Shown in pieces: positions 6,285 to 13,819 of a stretch of 26,350 bases of DNA (position 1 is the first letter of the stretch; each line of letters begins with the position of its first letter). The stretch is from a virus. Position numbers and translations under genes: made by a program. Under the pieces are notes generated by a model. That model had not been told where the DNA came from and made no database searches. It saw nothing but the letters and a program-made list of their open reading frames with translations. The stretch spans positions 1-26,350 of the IMG/VR virus record IMGVR_UViG_3300045454_000042; one strand, written 5' to 3'.

Positions 6285-6607
6285 CCGGCGCAGGCGAGCA
6301 GGGCAGCTACGTGGTCACGTGGCTGTCGAACGACGGCGTGCTGATCGCGCGCCACCAGATGTACGGGGTCAATCGGCGCGACGCGACCATGGCGGCGCGG
6401 CTGGTGGCGGCGATCTGCCAGTTCGGCGGCTGGTGCGTGGAGACGCTGAGCGCGCCCGCCCCCGCCGCGGCCACCGGCGGGCGCGACCAGGTCGCCGACA
6501 TCGTGGACATGGTCGACGACTACCGGCTCGACGACGCGCTGCGCGAGTGCCTGCGCGCCACCGGCCGCTTTGACCGCCTCGGCGGCGGGGCAGGCAATGC
6601 GCGCTGA
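6281..6607 (+). CDS. Small early protein, unknown function
   Basis: A 108-residue protein, start MTGAGEQGSYVVTWLSNDGV, preceded by AGGAGG (ACAGGAGGCGTCATG). The N-terminal half looks like a small beta-alpha fold (VTWLSNDGVLIARHQMYGVN, then RDATMAARLVAAICQFGGWC). A linker of Ala/Pro and an acidic helix (DIVDMVDDYRLDDALRECLR) follow. It overlaps both neighbours by a few bases, so it is part of the coupled early operon. No family recognised. Confidence 0.6.
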   Translation: MTGAGEQGSYVVTWLSNDGVLIARHQMYGVNRRDATMAARLVAAICQFGGWCVETLSAPAPAAATGGRDQVADIVDMVDDYRLDDALRECLRATGRFDRLGGGAGNAR

Positions 6608-7070
6608 CCCGCCCCCGCCCTGGTTCGAGCGGCGCATCAAGCACGGCCTGGCCGCGCTGCTGACACTGCGCCTGGACGGCCATCCGCCCGCCGACGTGGT
6701 CGAGGCCACCGCACGCGTGTGGGCGCTGGCACTGTGGCCCGGGCGGGCTTGGATAGAGAAGGGTGATGGCGAGCGCATCGGCGAGGCCTTCCGCGTCTGC
6801 GCGCTGCGCGAGACGCGCTGGCCCACCCCCGCGGTGCTGCTGCGCTACCTGCCCCCGCGCGCCGAGCCGCCCGCGCTGCCCAGGCCGCGGCCAGACCCGG
6901 CGCTCAGAGCGCAAGTGCTGGCCCAGTTGCGCCATGTCACGCAGCGGCTGCGCGAGCGCTCTGAGCGGCCCGCGGTGCGCCCCATCAGACCCTGGACGAG
7001 CGAGCAGCCCGACCAGGCCGACGACCCCGCTCAACCCAAGGAGCCCAGCGATGCACGCAGCCCGGATTGA
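6597..7070 (+). CDS. Early phage protein, unknown function
   Basis: The 157-residue form from ATG 6597 is chosen because it overlaps the previous stop at 6605-6607; a TTG at 6570 would only extend it into coding sequence of the neighbour. The N-terminal 90 residues are helical with several Trp (PPPPWFERRIKHGLAALLTL, VWALALWPGRAWIEKGDGER). A Pro/Arg-rich stretch (LPPRAEPPALPRPRPDP) and an Arg-rich helix follow. The strong basic charge suggests nucleic-acid contact, but nothing specific can be assigned. Confidence 0.58.
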   Translation: MRADPPPPWFERRIKHGLAALLTLRLDGHPPADVVEATARVWALALWPGRAWIEKGDGERIGEAFRVCALRETRWPTPAVLLRYLPPRAEPPALPRPRPDPALRAQVLAQLRHVTQRLRERSERPAVRPIRPWTSEQPDQADDPAQPKEPSDARSPD

Positions 7071-7290
7071 GCACAGCGAGCGGCTGCAGCGCGTGCTGGC
7101 GCTGCTCTCCGACGGCGCGTGGCACAGCACGCTCGACGTCGTGTTTGCGGCGCGCGTCTGCGCCGTCAACAGTTGCATCGCCGAGCTACGCGCTAACGGC
7201 GTGCGGGTGGACTGCCGCCGCATCGGCAAGGACCGCTTCGAGTACCGCCTGGCCGCGGCTGAGCATCAGCATCAGGAGGCCACAGCATGA
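7051..7290 (+). CDS. Winged-helix-like small DNA-binding protein
   Basis: A 79-residue protein from ATG 7051, preceded by AAGGAG. HSERLQRVLALLSDGAWHST, then LDVVFAARVCAVNSCIAELR, then ANGVRVDCRRIGKDRFEYRL reads as a winged helix: a helix, a recognition helix after the SDGAWHST turn, and a beta wing with basic residues ending in FEYRL. Proteins of this size and pattern occur in early operons of Mu-like phages. The stop overlaps the next ATG (ATGA at 7287). The target is unknown. Confidence 0.62.
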   Translation: MHAARIEHSERLQRVLALLSDGAWHSTLDVVFAARVCAVNSCIAELRANGVRVDCRRIGKDRFEYRLAAAEHQHQEATA

Positions 7291-7793
7291 GGACCGGAGC
7301 CACCCAGCACCTGCGCCGGCTCGCCAGCTCACCGGAAGGCGTGACCGTCAGCGAGGCTTGCCGTGTCAGCGGCCATAGCGCCAAGATGCTTTCGGCGCTG
7401 GCGCGCCACGCGTCCCTGCGCACCAAGGCCGTGCTGCACCGCGTCGAAGACAGCGGCGCCTGGCGCTACTTCACCGACCGCGACGCGGCCCAGGCCTGGG
7501 CGCAGCGCCACGGCCGACGTGTGGCCGAGGCCACAACGCCGCTGCGCAAGACCGGCCGCGGCCCGGCGCTCACGATCAAGGGCGAGCCCGCAGCGGTCAA
7601 GATCGGCCCCACCCGCGGCCCCGCGCACCTGCCCGGCGATCTGGTCATCACCCCGCAGACCAAGGTGACCATCTGCCCGGCCCCGCCCGACTCGCGCTAC
7701 GCCGTGCTGCGCGTGCGCCGCCATGTGCGCGCGGCCGAATGCCGGCCGTGGGCCGAGCAGGCGGCCCAGGCCATCCCCGGGGCGCAGCGATGA
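7287..7793 (+). CDS. Early protein with N-terminal helix-turn-helix
   Basis: A 168-residue protein. Residues about 5-60 form a helix-turn-helix-like region (TQHLRRLASSPEGVTVSEAC, RVSGHSAKMLSALARHASLR) followed by a short beta hairpin (GAWRYFTDRDAAQAW), as in winged-helix proteins. The middle part is basic and glycine-rich. The C-terminal part has beta character (DLVITPQTKVTICPAPPDSR) and ends near the Mor start. It lies between two DNA-binding-type genes and is coupled to both by ATGA overlaps. A transcriptional or replication accessory role is likely but not proven. Confidence 0.6.
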   Translation: MRTGATQHLRRLASSPEGVTVSEACRVSGHSAKMLSALARHASLRTKAVLHRVEDSGAWRYFTDRDAAQAWAQRHGRRVAEATTPLRKTGRGPALTIKGEPAAVKIGPTRGPAHLPGDLVITPQTKVTICPAPPDSRYAVLRVRRHVRAAECRPWAEQAAQAIPGAQR

Positions 7794-8257
7794 GCTGGCG
7801 CGAGCAGGCCACCCCGCTGCTGGTCGAGATCGCCGACCAGGCGCGCGCCGTGCTGGCCGACGAGCTGGGCCTGCCGCCCGATCAGGCCGACTACGGCGGC
7901 TACCTCGTCATGCGCCGAATCGTGGACCACCTGGGCGGCGCCAGCGTGTACCTGCCCAAGGCCGACAGCGTGGTGCGCCACGAGCGCGACGAGCGCATCT
8001 GGGCGCAGTTCACTGGCCGCAACCACCACGAGCTGGCGCGGGTGCACGGCGTGACCACGATCCACATCTACCGCCTGCTGCGCCGCATGCGCCAGCGCGC
8101 GCGCGCCGAGGTGCAGCGCACCCTGTTCGAGGGCGGCGCGACTGCCGCCGCCCCGGATGACGCGGCAGACTCGCTGCTGCCCGAGACTGCCGAGGCCGCC
8201 GAGGCCGCCGAGAGCGTCGAGAGCCACGCCGAGAGCGCCCGCCCAGCGCGCCGCTAA
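7790..8257 (+). CDS. mor: Mor-type transcription activator of late genes
   Basis: A 155-residue protein of the Mor/C family. Diagnostic parts are the dimer region with GGASVYLPKADS (49-60), the following R-x-E-R-x-x-x-I-W-x-x-F-x-G-x-N, and the C-terminal helix-turn-helix HELARVHGVTTIHIYRLLRR (80-99). Mu Mor has about 129 residues; this one carries an extra Ala/Glu/Ser-rich tail (about 45 residues). In Mu, Mor activates the middle promoter and C then activates the late promoters. Only one such gene is present here, and it directly precedes the lysis block, so it probably acts on late promoters itself. Candidate targets are the repeated elements at 8261 and 15993. The ATG overlaps the previous stop (ATGA). 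Confidence 0.85.
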   Translation: MSWREQATPLLVEIADQARAVLADELGLPPDQADYGGYLVMRRIVDHLGGASVYLPKADSVVRHERDERIWAQFTGRNHHELARVHGVTTIHIYRLLRRMRQRARAEVQRTLFEGGATAAAPDDAADSLLPETAEAAEAAESVESHAESARPARR

Positions 8258-8260
8258 CCC

Positions 8261-8310
8261 GCATTAGCTGCCCACCGGCAGCCGCGGCGGGCACGATGCG
8301 GCCCATGCCG
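8261..8310 (+). promoter_or_regulatory. Late promoter element, copy 1 (lysis operon)
   Basis: Starts GCATTAGCTGCCCACCGGCA and includes the dyad GCTGCC-CACC-GGCAGC (8267-8282). It then has GGCACGATGC (8290-8299), and ATGCC follows at 8305. It is nearly the same as the element at 15993, at the head of the other late block. It lies directly after the Mor-type gene, overlaps the lysozyme start codons and has no strong ribosome-binding site. Probable Mor target promoter. Confidence 0.55.
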
Positions 8311-8829
8311 CGCCACAGCCGTATCCTGCCTGCCGTCCTCACCGCCAGCGTCCTGGCCGTGGCCGGCATCGCCGTGCACGAGGCCTACCGTGGCGCCGCC
8401 TACGACGACGGCGTGGGCGTGCAGACCATCGGCCTGGGCACCACCACCCGGGCTGATGGCAGCCCCATCCGCCCGGGTGACCGCATCACGCCCGAGCGCG
8501 CCATCGTGCGCCTGGCGCACGACGTGGAGCGCATGCAGGTGCGCATGCGCGACTGCATCGGGCCCGTGCCGCTGTACCAGCACGAGTGGGACGCCTACGT
8601 CAGCTTGACGTACAACATCGGCGAAGGCGCATTCTGTCGCTCGACTCTGGTGCGCCGGCTGCAGCAGCAGCCGCCCGACTACTACGGCGCCTGCGCGCAG
8701 ATCCTGCGCTGGACGCGCGCCGGCGGGCGCGAGCTGCGCGGCCTGGTCACGCGCCGTCAGGCCGAGTACCGCATCTGCACCGGGCAAGCGCCCGCGCTGC
8801 CCCCACTCGCCCCGGAGGCGCGGCCATGA
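8296..8829 (+). CDS. SAR endolysin, T4-type lysozyme (GH24)
   Basis: A 177-residue muramidase. Residues 10-27 (ILPAVLTASVLAVAGIAV) form a weakly hydrophobic Ala/Thr/Ser/Gly-rich signal-arrest-release segment, so the enzyme should be exported by Sec, held in the membrane and later released into the periplasm. The catalytic triad fits T4 lysozyme spacing: E29 (VHEAYRG), D38 (AAYDDG) and T44 (GVGVQTIGLGTT). YQHEWDAYVSLTYNIGEGAF, then LVRRLQQ, then RWTRAGGRELRGLVTRRQAE are typical of the family. Start at ATG 8296; ATG 8305 is equally possible because both lie inside the conserved promoter-like element. First gene of the lysis block. Confidence 0.88.
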   Translation: MRPMPRHSRILPAVLTASVLAVAGIAVHEAYRGAAYDDGVGVQTIGLGTTTRADGSPIRPGDRITPERAIVRLAHDVERMQVRMRDCIGPVPLYQHEWDAYVSLTYNIGEGAFCRSTLVRRLQQQPPDYYGACAQILRWTRAGGRELRGLVTRRQAEYRICTGQAPALPPLAPEARP

Positions 8830-9443
8830 TCGGCTGGCTGCCGCTGCCGCGGCTGTGGCTGCACGCCGGGCTGCTCGGCGCGGGCGCGCTCGCCGGCGCC
8901 GCTGGCGGCTACGCCTGGCGCAACGCCAGCGCCAGCGCCGAGCTGGCCCAGGCCCATGCCCACCACGCCGCGCAGAGCCAGGCGCTGCAGGGCCAGATGG
9001 CCGCGCAGGCCGCCGCCCACGCCGCGCAGCGCGAGGCCGCGCTGGCCGAAGCGCTGGCGCGCTGGCAGCAGGCGCAGGCGGCCGAGCGCGCCGCCGTGCG
9101 CACATTGCATGCGACGCAATCCCGGCTCGCCGACCGCGAACGACGACTGCAGGAGGCCCTCGATGCCCTACCGGACGATGATGGCTGCGGGCTGTCTGCT
9201 GCTCGCATCAGCCTGCTCAACGACGCCATCGCCGACGCCGCTGGCGCCGCCGCTGGCGCCGCCGTGCCCGCGCCTGCCGGCGGGCCTGACGCAGCCGCTG
9301 CCGCCGCTGCCGCCGATCCCCGCGGCGGCGCCGACCAGGCCGCCCTCGCCGGCTGGGCGGCCGCGGTGATCGGGCTCTACGACGCCTGCCGCGCGCGCGT
9401 GGAGGCCATCCGCCAGTGGGACGAGGTGGTGCATGGACGCTGA
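8826..9443 (+). CDS. Rz-like inner-membrane spanin
   Basis: A 205-residue protein starting in the lysozyme stop (ATGA at 8826). One N-terminal transmembrane helix (LHAGLLGAGALAGAAGGYAW, about 12-31) is followed by a long Ala/Gln/Glu/Arg helix with coiled-coil character (about 38-120). That is the i-spanin layout needed to span the periplasm and pair with an outer-membrane lipoprotein. At residues 91-97 it carries the in-frame dispersed repeat peptide VRTLHAT. The C-terminal part after residue 140 is Ala/Gly-rich because the same DNA encodes Rz1 in another frame. By family role it fuses inner and outer membranes in the last step of lysis. Confidence 0.72.
   Translation: MIGWLPLPRLWLHAGLLGAGALAGAAGGYAWRNASASAELAQAHAHHAAQSQALQGQMAAQAAAHAAQREAALAEALARWQQAQAAERAAVRTLHATQSRLADRERRLQEALDALPDDDGCGLSAARISLLNDAIADAAGAAAGAAVPAPAGGPDAAAAAAAADPRGGADQAALAGWAAAVIGLYDACRARVEAIRQWDEVVHGR
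9096..9116 (+). repeat. Dispersed VRTLHAT repeat, copy 3 (in Rz)
   Basis: GTGCGCACATTGCATGCGAC followed by G, one mismatch to the core. It is read in frame as Val-Arg-Thr-Leu-His-Ala-Thr in the spanin helix. With the following GCAAT it also forms the short dyad ATTGC-N7-GCAAT. Confidence 0.75.
9163..9369 (+). CDS. Rz1-like outer-membrane spanin lipoprotein, nested in Rz
   Basis: A 68-residue protein wholly inside the Rz gene in another frame. AGGAGG (9151-9156) lies 6 nt before ATG 9163. The N-terminus MPYRTMMAAGCLLLASAC is a short basic-plus-hydrophobic lipoprotein signal ending in a lipobox-like LASAC (Cys18 lipidated; Cys11 is a second candidate). The mature part is extremely Pro-rich (PLAPPLAPPCPRLPAGLTQP, then PLPPLPPIP), the hallmark of Rz1 proteins. 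Partner of the Rz product in the spanin complex. This nested arrangement is known for lambdoid and other phages. Confidence 0.78.
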   Translation: MPYRTMMAAGCLLLASACSTTPSPTPLAPPLAPPCPRLPAGLTQPLPPLPPIPAAAPTRPPSPAGRPR

Positions 9444-9750
9444 CCTGGCCGCTGCCGCCGGCGGCTACATGCCGCTGATCATCGCGGCCGTGGCCGCGAT
9501 CATCGGCGCCGTGTGGGGTCTGCTGCGCTGGTTTGCGCTGCGGCTGTTGCGCGACATCGACACCAAGCTGGAGCGCATCGAGATGCTCGGCCGCGAAGTC
9601 GAACGTGTGGACGCCGCGCTGCAGCGCTTGCTGGCCGAACTGCCGGTGCACTACCAGCGCCGCGACGACGCCATCCGCGAGTACACGGCGATGAACGCCA
9701 AGCTCGACCGCGTGTGGGAGACGCTGCTGGAGATCCGCAATGCGCGATGA
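9433..9750 (+). CDS. DUF2730-like membrane/coiled-coil protein (Mu gp25 position)
   Basis: A 105-residue protein overlapping the end of Rz. One transmembrane segment (PLIIAAVAAIIGAVWGLLRW, about 14-33) is followed by an amphipathic heptad-rich helix (LERIEMLGREVERVDAALQR) and a basic end. This matches the short proteins annotated as DUF2730 in Mu-like phages at this same place before gp26/gp27. With no obvious holin in the lysis block, this single-span protein is one candidate for the pinholin that would trigger release of the SAR lysozyme; a structural or accessory role is the alternative. Confidence 0.65.
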   Translation: MDADLAAAAGGYMPLIIAAVAAIIGAVWGLLRWFALRLLRDIDTKLERIEMLGREVERVDAALQRLLAELPVHYQRRDDAIREYTAMNAKLDRVWETLLEIRNAR

Positions 9751-10051
9751 CCACCCCATCGACCACGCCCGCGCCGAGCGCGAGTACCTGCGCTGGGTGA
9801 TCCTGCTCGCGCTGTGGCACGCGCGGCCCTACGGCACCGGCGAAGGCGTGATCCTGGCCACCTGCCGCGACATCTACCTGCGCGTCACCATCGACGAGCT
9901 GCGCCGCGAGATGGCCAGCCTGCACAAGCGCGGCCTGGTGCACGTGACCCAGGACGCGCTGTGGAGCGCCGAGCTGACCGCCGCCGGCGAGGACGTCGTC
10001 GAGTACCGCGCCGACGCGCCCGCGGGCATCGCGCGCCCGCGCCGCAACTGA
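9740..10051 (+). CDS. Mu gp26-like protein (VpaChn25_0724 family)
   Basis: A 103-residue protein whose ATG overlaps the preceding stop. RAEREYLRWVILLALWHARP is a first helix, GTGEGVILATCRDIYLRVTI is a turn and second helix, and DELRREMASLHKRGLVHVTQ with a short wing (LWSAELTAAGEDVVEY) completes a winged-helix-like fold. Its place between the DUF2730-like protein and gp27 is the Mu gp26 position, where this family is normally found. Molecular function is not established; a regulatory or packaging accessory role is possible. Confidence 0.7.
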   Translation: MRDDHPIDHARAEREYLRWVILLALWHARPYGTGEGVILATCRDIYLRVTIDELRREMASLHKRGLVHVTQDALWSAELTAAGEDVVEYRADAPAGIARPRRN

Positions 10052-10064
10052 TCCGGCGGCGCCC

Positions 10065-10580
10065 ATGCCCCGCCGCAGCAAGGTCGACGGCCTGCCCGCC
10101 GAGCTCAAGGGCCAGCTCGAGCGGCTGCTGCTCGACAAGACCCACGGCGGCTACCTGGCGCTGGCCGCCTGGCTCGAGCAGCACGGCTACCAGATCAGCC
10201 ACGCCGCCGTGCACCGCTACGACCAGCGGCTGCATGCTGTCATGGGCCGCATCCGCGCCGCGGCCGAGGCCGCGGTGCTGCTCAACCGCGCCGCGCCCGA
10301 CGACGCCGACGAGCAGGGCGCGGCCACCATCCGCATGGTGCAGGCGAGCCTCTTCGAGGCGCTCACACAGATCTCGGATGCCCAGGAGGCCGACGACGCC
10401 GGCGCGCGCATCAAGCTGCTCAGCGCCGCGGCGCGGGCGGTGGCCGATGCGTCGCGGGCGAGCATTGGGCAGAAGAGGTGGCAGGACGAGGTGCGCGCGC
10501 GCGTGGATGCGGCCACCACCGCCGGCGGCATTACGCCCGAGACGCGCGCGGCGATCCGCGCGGTGCTGGGGATCACGTGA
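10065..10580 (+). CDS. Mu gp27-like protein (DUF3486), probable small terminase
   Basis: A 171-residue protein. The N-terminal helix-turn-helix PRRSKVDGLPAELKGQLERL, then YLALAAWLEQHGYQISHAAV, then HRYDQRLHAVMGRI is the recognisable DUF3486 start. The rest is helical and Ala-rich with a central oligomerisation-type helix. In Mu-like phages this gene directly precedes the large terminase and is believed to supply the small-subunit function that recognises the pac site near the phage end. Here the stop overlaps the GTG of the large terminase (GTGA at 10577), supporting a paired complex. Confidence 0.78.
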   Translation: MPRRSKVDGLPAELKGQLERLLLDKTHGGYLALAAWLEQHGYQISHAAVHRYDQRLHAVMGRIRAAAEAAVLLNRAAPDDADEQGAATIRMVQASLFEALTQISDAQEADDAGARIKLLSAAARAVADASRASIGQKRWQDEVRARVDAATTAGGITPETRAAIRAVLGIT

Positions 10581-12010
10581 GCCCGACCGCCCGGCGCGCC
10601 CCGGGCCGGGCCAAGGTGCACCTGGCCAACCCGCAGGCGTTGCTGCTGCCCTACCAGGCGCGCTGGATCGCCGACGAATCGCGCCTGAAGCTCATCGAGA
10701 AGAGCCGCCAGATCGGCATGAGCTACGCCACCGCCTACGCCTGCGTCGAGCGCACCGGCGCGGCCGGCGCGCGCCATGACCAATGGGTCAGCTCGCGCGA
10801 CGAGATGCAGGCGCGGCTCTTCATCGAGGACTGCCGCGCCTGGGCGCGCGCGCTGGGCCGCGCCGCCCAGGACCTGGGCGAGATGCTGATCGACGACGAC
10901 CACAACCGGAGGCTGTCGGCGTACGTGCTGGAGTTCGCCAACCGCCGCCGCATCCACAGCATGTCGAGCAACCCCGACGCACAGGCCGGCAAGCGCGGCG
11001 GGCGCGTGCTCGACGAGTTCGCCCTGCACCCGGACCCGCGCAAGCTCTGGGCCATCGCCTACCCGGGCATCACCTGGGGCGGCAGCCTCGAGATCATCAG
11101 CACGCACCGCGGCTCGAGGAACTTCTTCGCCGGCCTGGTGCGCGAGGCGCGCGAGGGCGGCAACCCCAAGGGCATCAGCTTGCACCGCGTCACGCTGCAG
11201 GACGCGCTCGACCAGGGGTTTTTGCACGTGCTGCAGCGCGCGCTGCCGCCCGACGACGAGCGCCAGGCCATGGACGAGGCGGAATACTACGACTGGGTGC
11301 GCCGCGGCTGCGCGGACGAGGAGTCGTTCCAGCAGGAGTACATGTGCGAGCCGGCCGACGACGAGTCGGCATTCCTGGAGTACGACCTGATCGCCGCCTG
11401 CGAGTACGCCGCGCACGAGCCGTGGAGCGAGCGCGAGGCCGGGCCGCTTTACGCCGGCATCGACATCGGCCGCAAGCACGACCTGACGGTGCTGTGGGTC
11501 GTCGAGCGCCTGGGCGACGTCTACTACACCCGCCACATCGAGGCGCTGCGCAACATGGCCAAGAGCGAGCAGGAGCGCGTGCTGTGGCCATGGGTCGAGC
11601 GCTGTGTGCGCACCTGCATCGACGCCACCGGCCTGGGCATCGGCTGGGCCGACGACGCGCAGCGGCGCTTCGGCGAGAGCCGCGTCGAGGCGGTGACCTT
11701 CACCGGCCGCATCAAGGAGGCGCTGGCCTACCCCGTGCGCGGCGCCTTCGAGGACCGCAAGCTGCGCATCCCCTACGACCCGGCCATCCGCGCCGACTTG
11801 CGCAGCATCAGCAAGGCGACCACCGCCGCCGGCAACGTGCGCTTTGCGGCCGAGCGCAGCGCCAGCGGCCACGCCGACCGCTTTTGGGCGCTGGCGCTCG
11901 CCTTGCACGCCGGCGCCACCCAGCGGCCCATCTACGACTACCAAAGCCTCGCGCGCCGGCGCTGGGCGCCTGAGCAGGAGATACTGCCGTGGCACGAGCA
12001 TCAGAGCTGA
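10577..12010 (+). CDS. Large terminase (Mu gp28-like)
   Basis: The 477-residue packaging motor. The ATPase half begins with the adenine-binding YQARWIADESRLKLIEKSRQ and the deviant P-loop SRQIGMSYA used by Mu-type terminases. Walker B is in GGRVLDEFALHP. The nuclease half has an RNase-H-like fold with acidic residues at D296 (YAGIDIGRKHDLTVLW), D349 (CIDATGLGIG) and D434 (SGHADRFWALALA). The GTG at 10577 is selected because it overlaps the gp27 stop and removes a junk extension. The end overlaps the portal GTG at 11989. It translocates DNA into proheads and makes the headful cut. Confidence 0.9.
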   Translation: MSPTARRAPGRAKVHLANPQALLLPYQARWIADESRLKLIEKSRQIGMSYATAYACVERTGAAGARHDQWVSSRDEMQARLFIEDCRAWARALGRAAQDLGEMLIDDDHNRRLSAYVLEFANRRRIHSMSSNPDAQAGKRGGRVLDEFALHPDPRKLWAIAYPGITWGGSLEIISTHRGSRNFFAGLVREAREGGNPKGISLHRVTLQDALDQGFLHVLQRALPPDDERQAMDEAEYYDWVRRGCADEESFQQEYMCEPADDESAFLEYDLIAACEYAAHEPWSEREAGPLYAGIDIGRKHDLTVLWVVERLGDVYYTRHIEALRNMAKSEQERVLWPWVERCVRTCIDATGLGIGWADDAQRRFGESRVEAVTFTGRIKEALAYPVRGAFEDRKLRIPYDPAIRADLRSISKATTAAGNVRFAAERSASGHADRFWALALALHAGATQRPIYDYQSLARRRWAPEQEILPWHEHQS

Positions 12011-13590
12011 GCCAGGAGATTGCCACCCCCACGCGCGGCGGGCCGCGCGCGCTGGCGCACTGGCGATCGCTGGCCAGCCTTACGCCGGCGCGGGTGGGCA
12101 ACATCCTGCGCCGCGCCGCCATGGGCGATGCGCGTGACTACCTGCTGGCCGCCGACGACATCGCCGAGAAAGACCTGCACTACCGCGCCGTGCTGGCCAC
12201 CAGGCGCATGGCGGTAGCGTCGCTGCCCCTCGAAATCCAGCCCGCCGACGAAACCCCAGCCGCGCACAAAGCCGCCGACCTGGTGCGCCAGGCGCTGGCC
12301 GGCCTGCCGATGGGCGAGATTGCCATGCACTTGATGGACGCCGTTGCCAAAGGCTACGCGGCGGCCGAAATCGTCTGGGATACCCGCAAGAATCCATGGC
12401 TGCCCGCGCGCGTGCTGCCGCGCCCGGCGCATTGGTTTACCTGGACGCGCGAGGGCCCGCCCGAGCTGCGGTTGTTGTCCGAGGCGCACCCCTATGCCGG
12501 GCAGGAACTGCCGGCCTCGAAGTTTGTGGTGCATACCCTCTCGAGCACGGGCGCGCCGGTCAATGCCGGCGTCGCGCGCGCGGTGCTGTGGGCCTGGATC
12601 ATCAAGAGCTACGCGCTGCGCGACTGGGCGCGTTTCTGCGAGTTGTACGGCACCCCTATCCGCGTCGGCAAATACGACGCCGGCGCCACCCCGCAGGATG
12701 TGGACGTGCTCAGGGACGCCGTGCTCGGGCTGGGCACCGACGCCGCTGCGGTGATCCCCGCATCGATGGCCGTCGAGCTGGTCGAGGCCGCGGCCAAGAC
12801 CGCCTCGGCCGACCTCTACCAGCGCCTGCTCGAGTATCTGGACCGCGCGGTATCCAAGGCCGTGCTGGGCCAGACGATGACCACCGAGCAGGGCGCATCG
12901 GGCAGCCTGGCGCAGGCGCGCGTGCACGACGACGTGCGCCGCGAGCTGATGCGCGCCGACGCCAGCGCGCTGGCGGCCACCCTGCAGCGCGACCTGGTCG
13001 AGCCGATCGTGAGGCTCAACCTGGGCGAGCAGGCGCCGCTGCCGCGGCTGTCCTACCAGGTCAGCGACCCCGAGGACCTGGGCCGGCTCGCCGAGCAACT
13101 TGAGCGCCTGGTCAAGCTCGGCCTGGCCGTGCCGGTGGCGTGGGCGAGGGACAAGTGGGGCATCCCCGAGCCCGACGGCGACGAGCCGCTGCTGGCCGCG
13201 GCCGCGCCGCCGGCAGCGCCGGCGCTGGGCGCGATGGGCGCCGTGCGGACATTGCATGCGACGGGTTTGCGGCCGCTGGCCCTGCCCGAGCCCGCGCCGG
13301 TGGACGCGATGGACGCCCTCGTCGACGAGGCCATGGGCCAGTGGCAGCAGCAGATGGCGCCGGTGCTGGGCCCGCTGGAGCGGCTCTTTGCGCGCGCCGC
13401 CGACGAGGGCTGGAGCGCGGCCGAGCTGATCGCCGCGCTGGCGCCCACCCTGGCGCGGCCCGACGAGGCCCAGCTCACCGAGGCGCTGGCGCGCGCCGCC
13501 TACGTCAGCCGCCTGGCCGGCGTGCACGGGCTCGACGACGCACCCGAGGCCGACCCCGCGGACGACCCCGAGGCCGGCCGTGCCCGATGA
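11989..13590 (+). CDS. Portal protein (Mu gp29-like, DUF935)
   Basis: A 533-residue dodecameric head portal. Family landmarks: the N-terminal LTPARVGNILRRAAMGDARD, EKDLHYRAVLATRRMAVASL, the WDTRKNPWLPARVLPRPAHW strand-rich region, and SYALRDWARFCELYGTPIRV, then the TTEQGASGSLAQARVHDDVR loop typical of DUF935. The C-terminal 110 residues after an Ala/Pro linker form a separate helical domain. The linker holds the in-frame dispersed repeat peptide VRTLHAT at residues 419-425. Start is GTG 11989 inside the terminase end. Interacts with terminase, MuF protein and tail connector. Confidence 0.9.
   Translation: MARASELSQEIATPTRGGPRALAHWRSLASLTPARVGNILRRAAMGDARDYLLAADDIAEKDLHYRAVLATRRMAVASLPLEIQPADETPAAHKAADLVRQALAGLPMGEIAMHLMDAVAKGYAAAEIVWDTRKNPWLPARVLPRPAHWFTWTREGPPELRLLSEAHPYAGQELPASKFVVHTLSSTGAPVNAGVARAVLWAWIIKSYALRDWARFCELYGTPIRVGKYDAGATPQDVDVLRDAVLGLGTDAAAVIPASMAVELVEAAAKTASADLYQRLLEYLDRAVSKAVLGQTMTTEQGASGSLAQARVHDDVRRELMRADASALAATLQRDLVEPIVRLNLGEQAPLPRLSYQVSDPEDLGRLAEQLERLVKLGLAVPVAWARDKWGIPEPDGDEPLLAAAAPPAAPALGAMGAVRTLHATGLRPLALPEPAPVDAMDALVDEAMGQWQQQMAPVLGPLERLFARAADEGWSAAELIAALAPTLARPDEAQLTEALARAAYVSRLAGVHGLDDAPEADPADDPEAGRAR
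13243..13263 (+). repeat. Dispersed VRTLHAT repeat, copy 4 (in portal gene)
   Basis: Exact core GTGCGGACATTGCATGCGAC plus G, in frame as Val-Arg-Thr-Leu-His-Ala-Thr, in the linker between the portal core and its C-terminal helical domain. Confidence 0.8.
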
Positions 13591-13819
13591 TGCCGACCTG
13601 AGCGACGAGCGCATCGCGCTGGACGTGCGCATGGCGCTGGCTGCCGCCGCCGCTGCGCTCGACAGAGGCCCCCGCCCGCGCGGCGCCTGCCTGTGGTGCG
13701 GCGCGCGCCTGGCGCTGCCGCAGCGCTGGTGCGACGCCGACTGCCGCGACGACTGGCAGCGCAGTCACCCCACCCAGCCCGCCCACGGAGCCGCCCATGC
13801 CGGTGCGCATCGACGCTGA
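13580..13819 (+). CDS. Small zinc-ribbon-type phage protein
   Basis: A 79-residue protein from GTG 13580, overlapping the portal end, and itself overlapping the start of the MuF gene (13797). Residues about 36-60 read RGACLWCGARLALPQRWCDA then DCRDDWQR, that is C-x2-C and C-x3-C, a zinc-binding knuckle pair seen in small phage proteins of the DUF2116 type. The N-terminal part is an acidic/Ala helix and the C-terminus is His/Ala/Pro rich. It is encoded among head genes but its place in the virion, if any, is unknown. Confidence 0.6.
   Translation: MPDDADLSDERIALDVRMALAAAAAALDRGPRPRGACLWCGARLALPQRWCDADCRDDWQRSHPTQPAHGAAHAGAHRR

Noticed and set aside
12001-13632. Long minus-strand ORF opposite the portal gene
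   Set aside because: Low-complexity antisense of DUF935 portal coding sequence.
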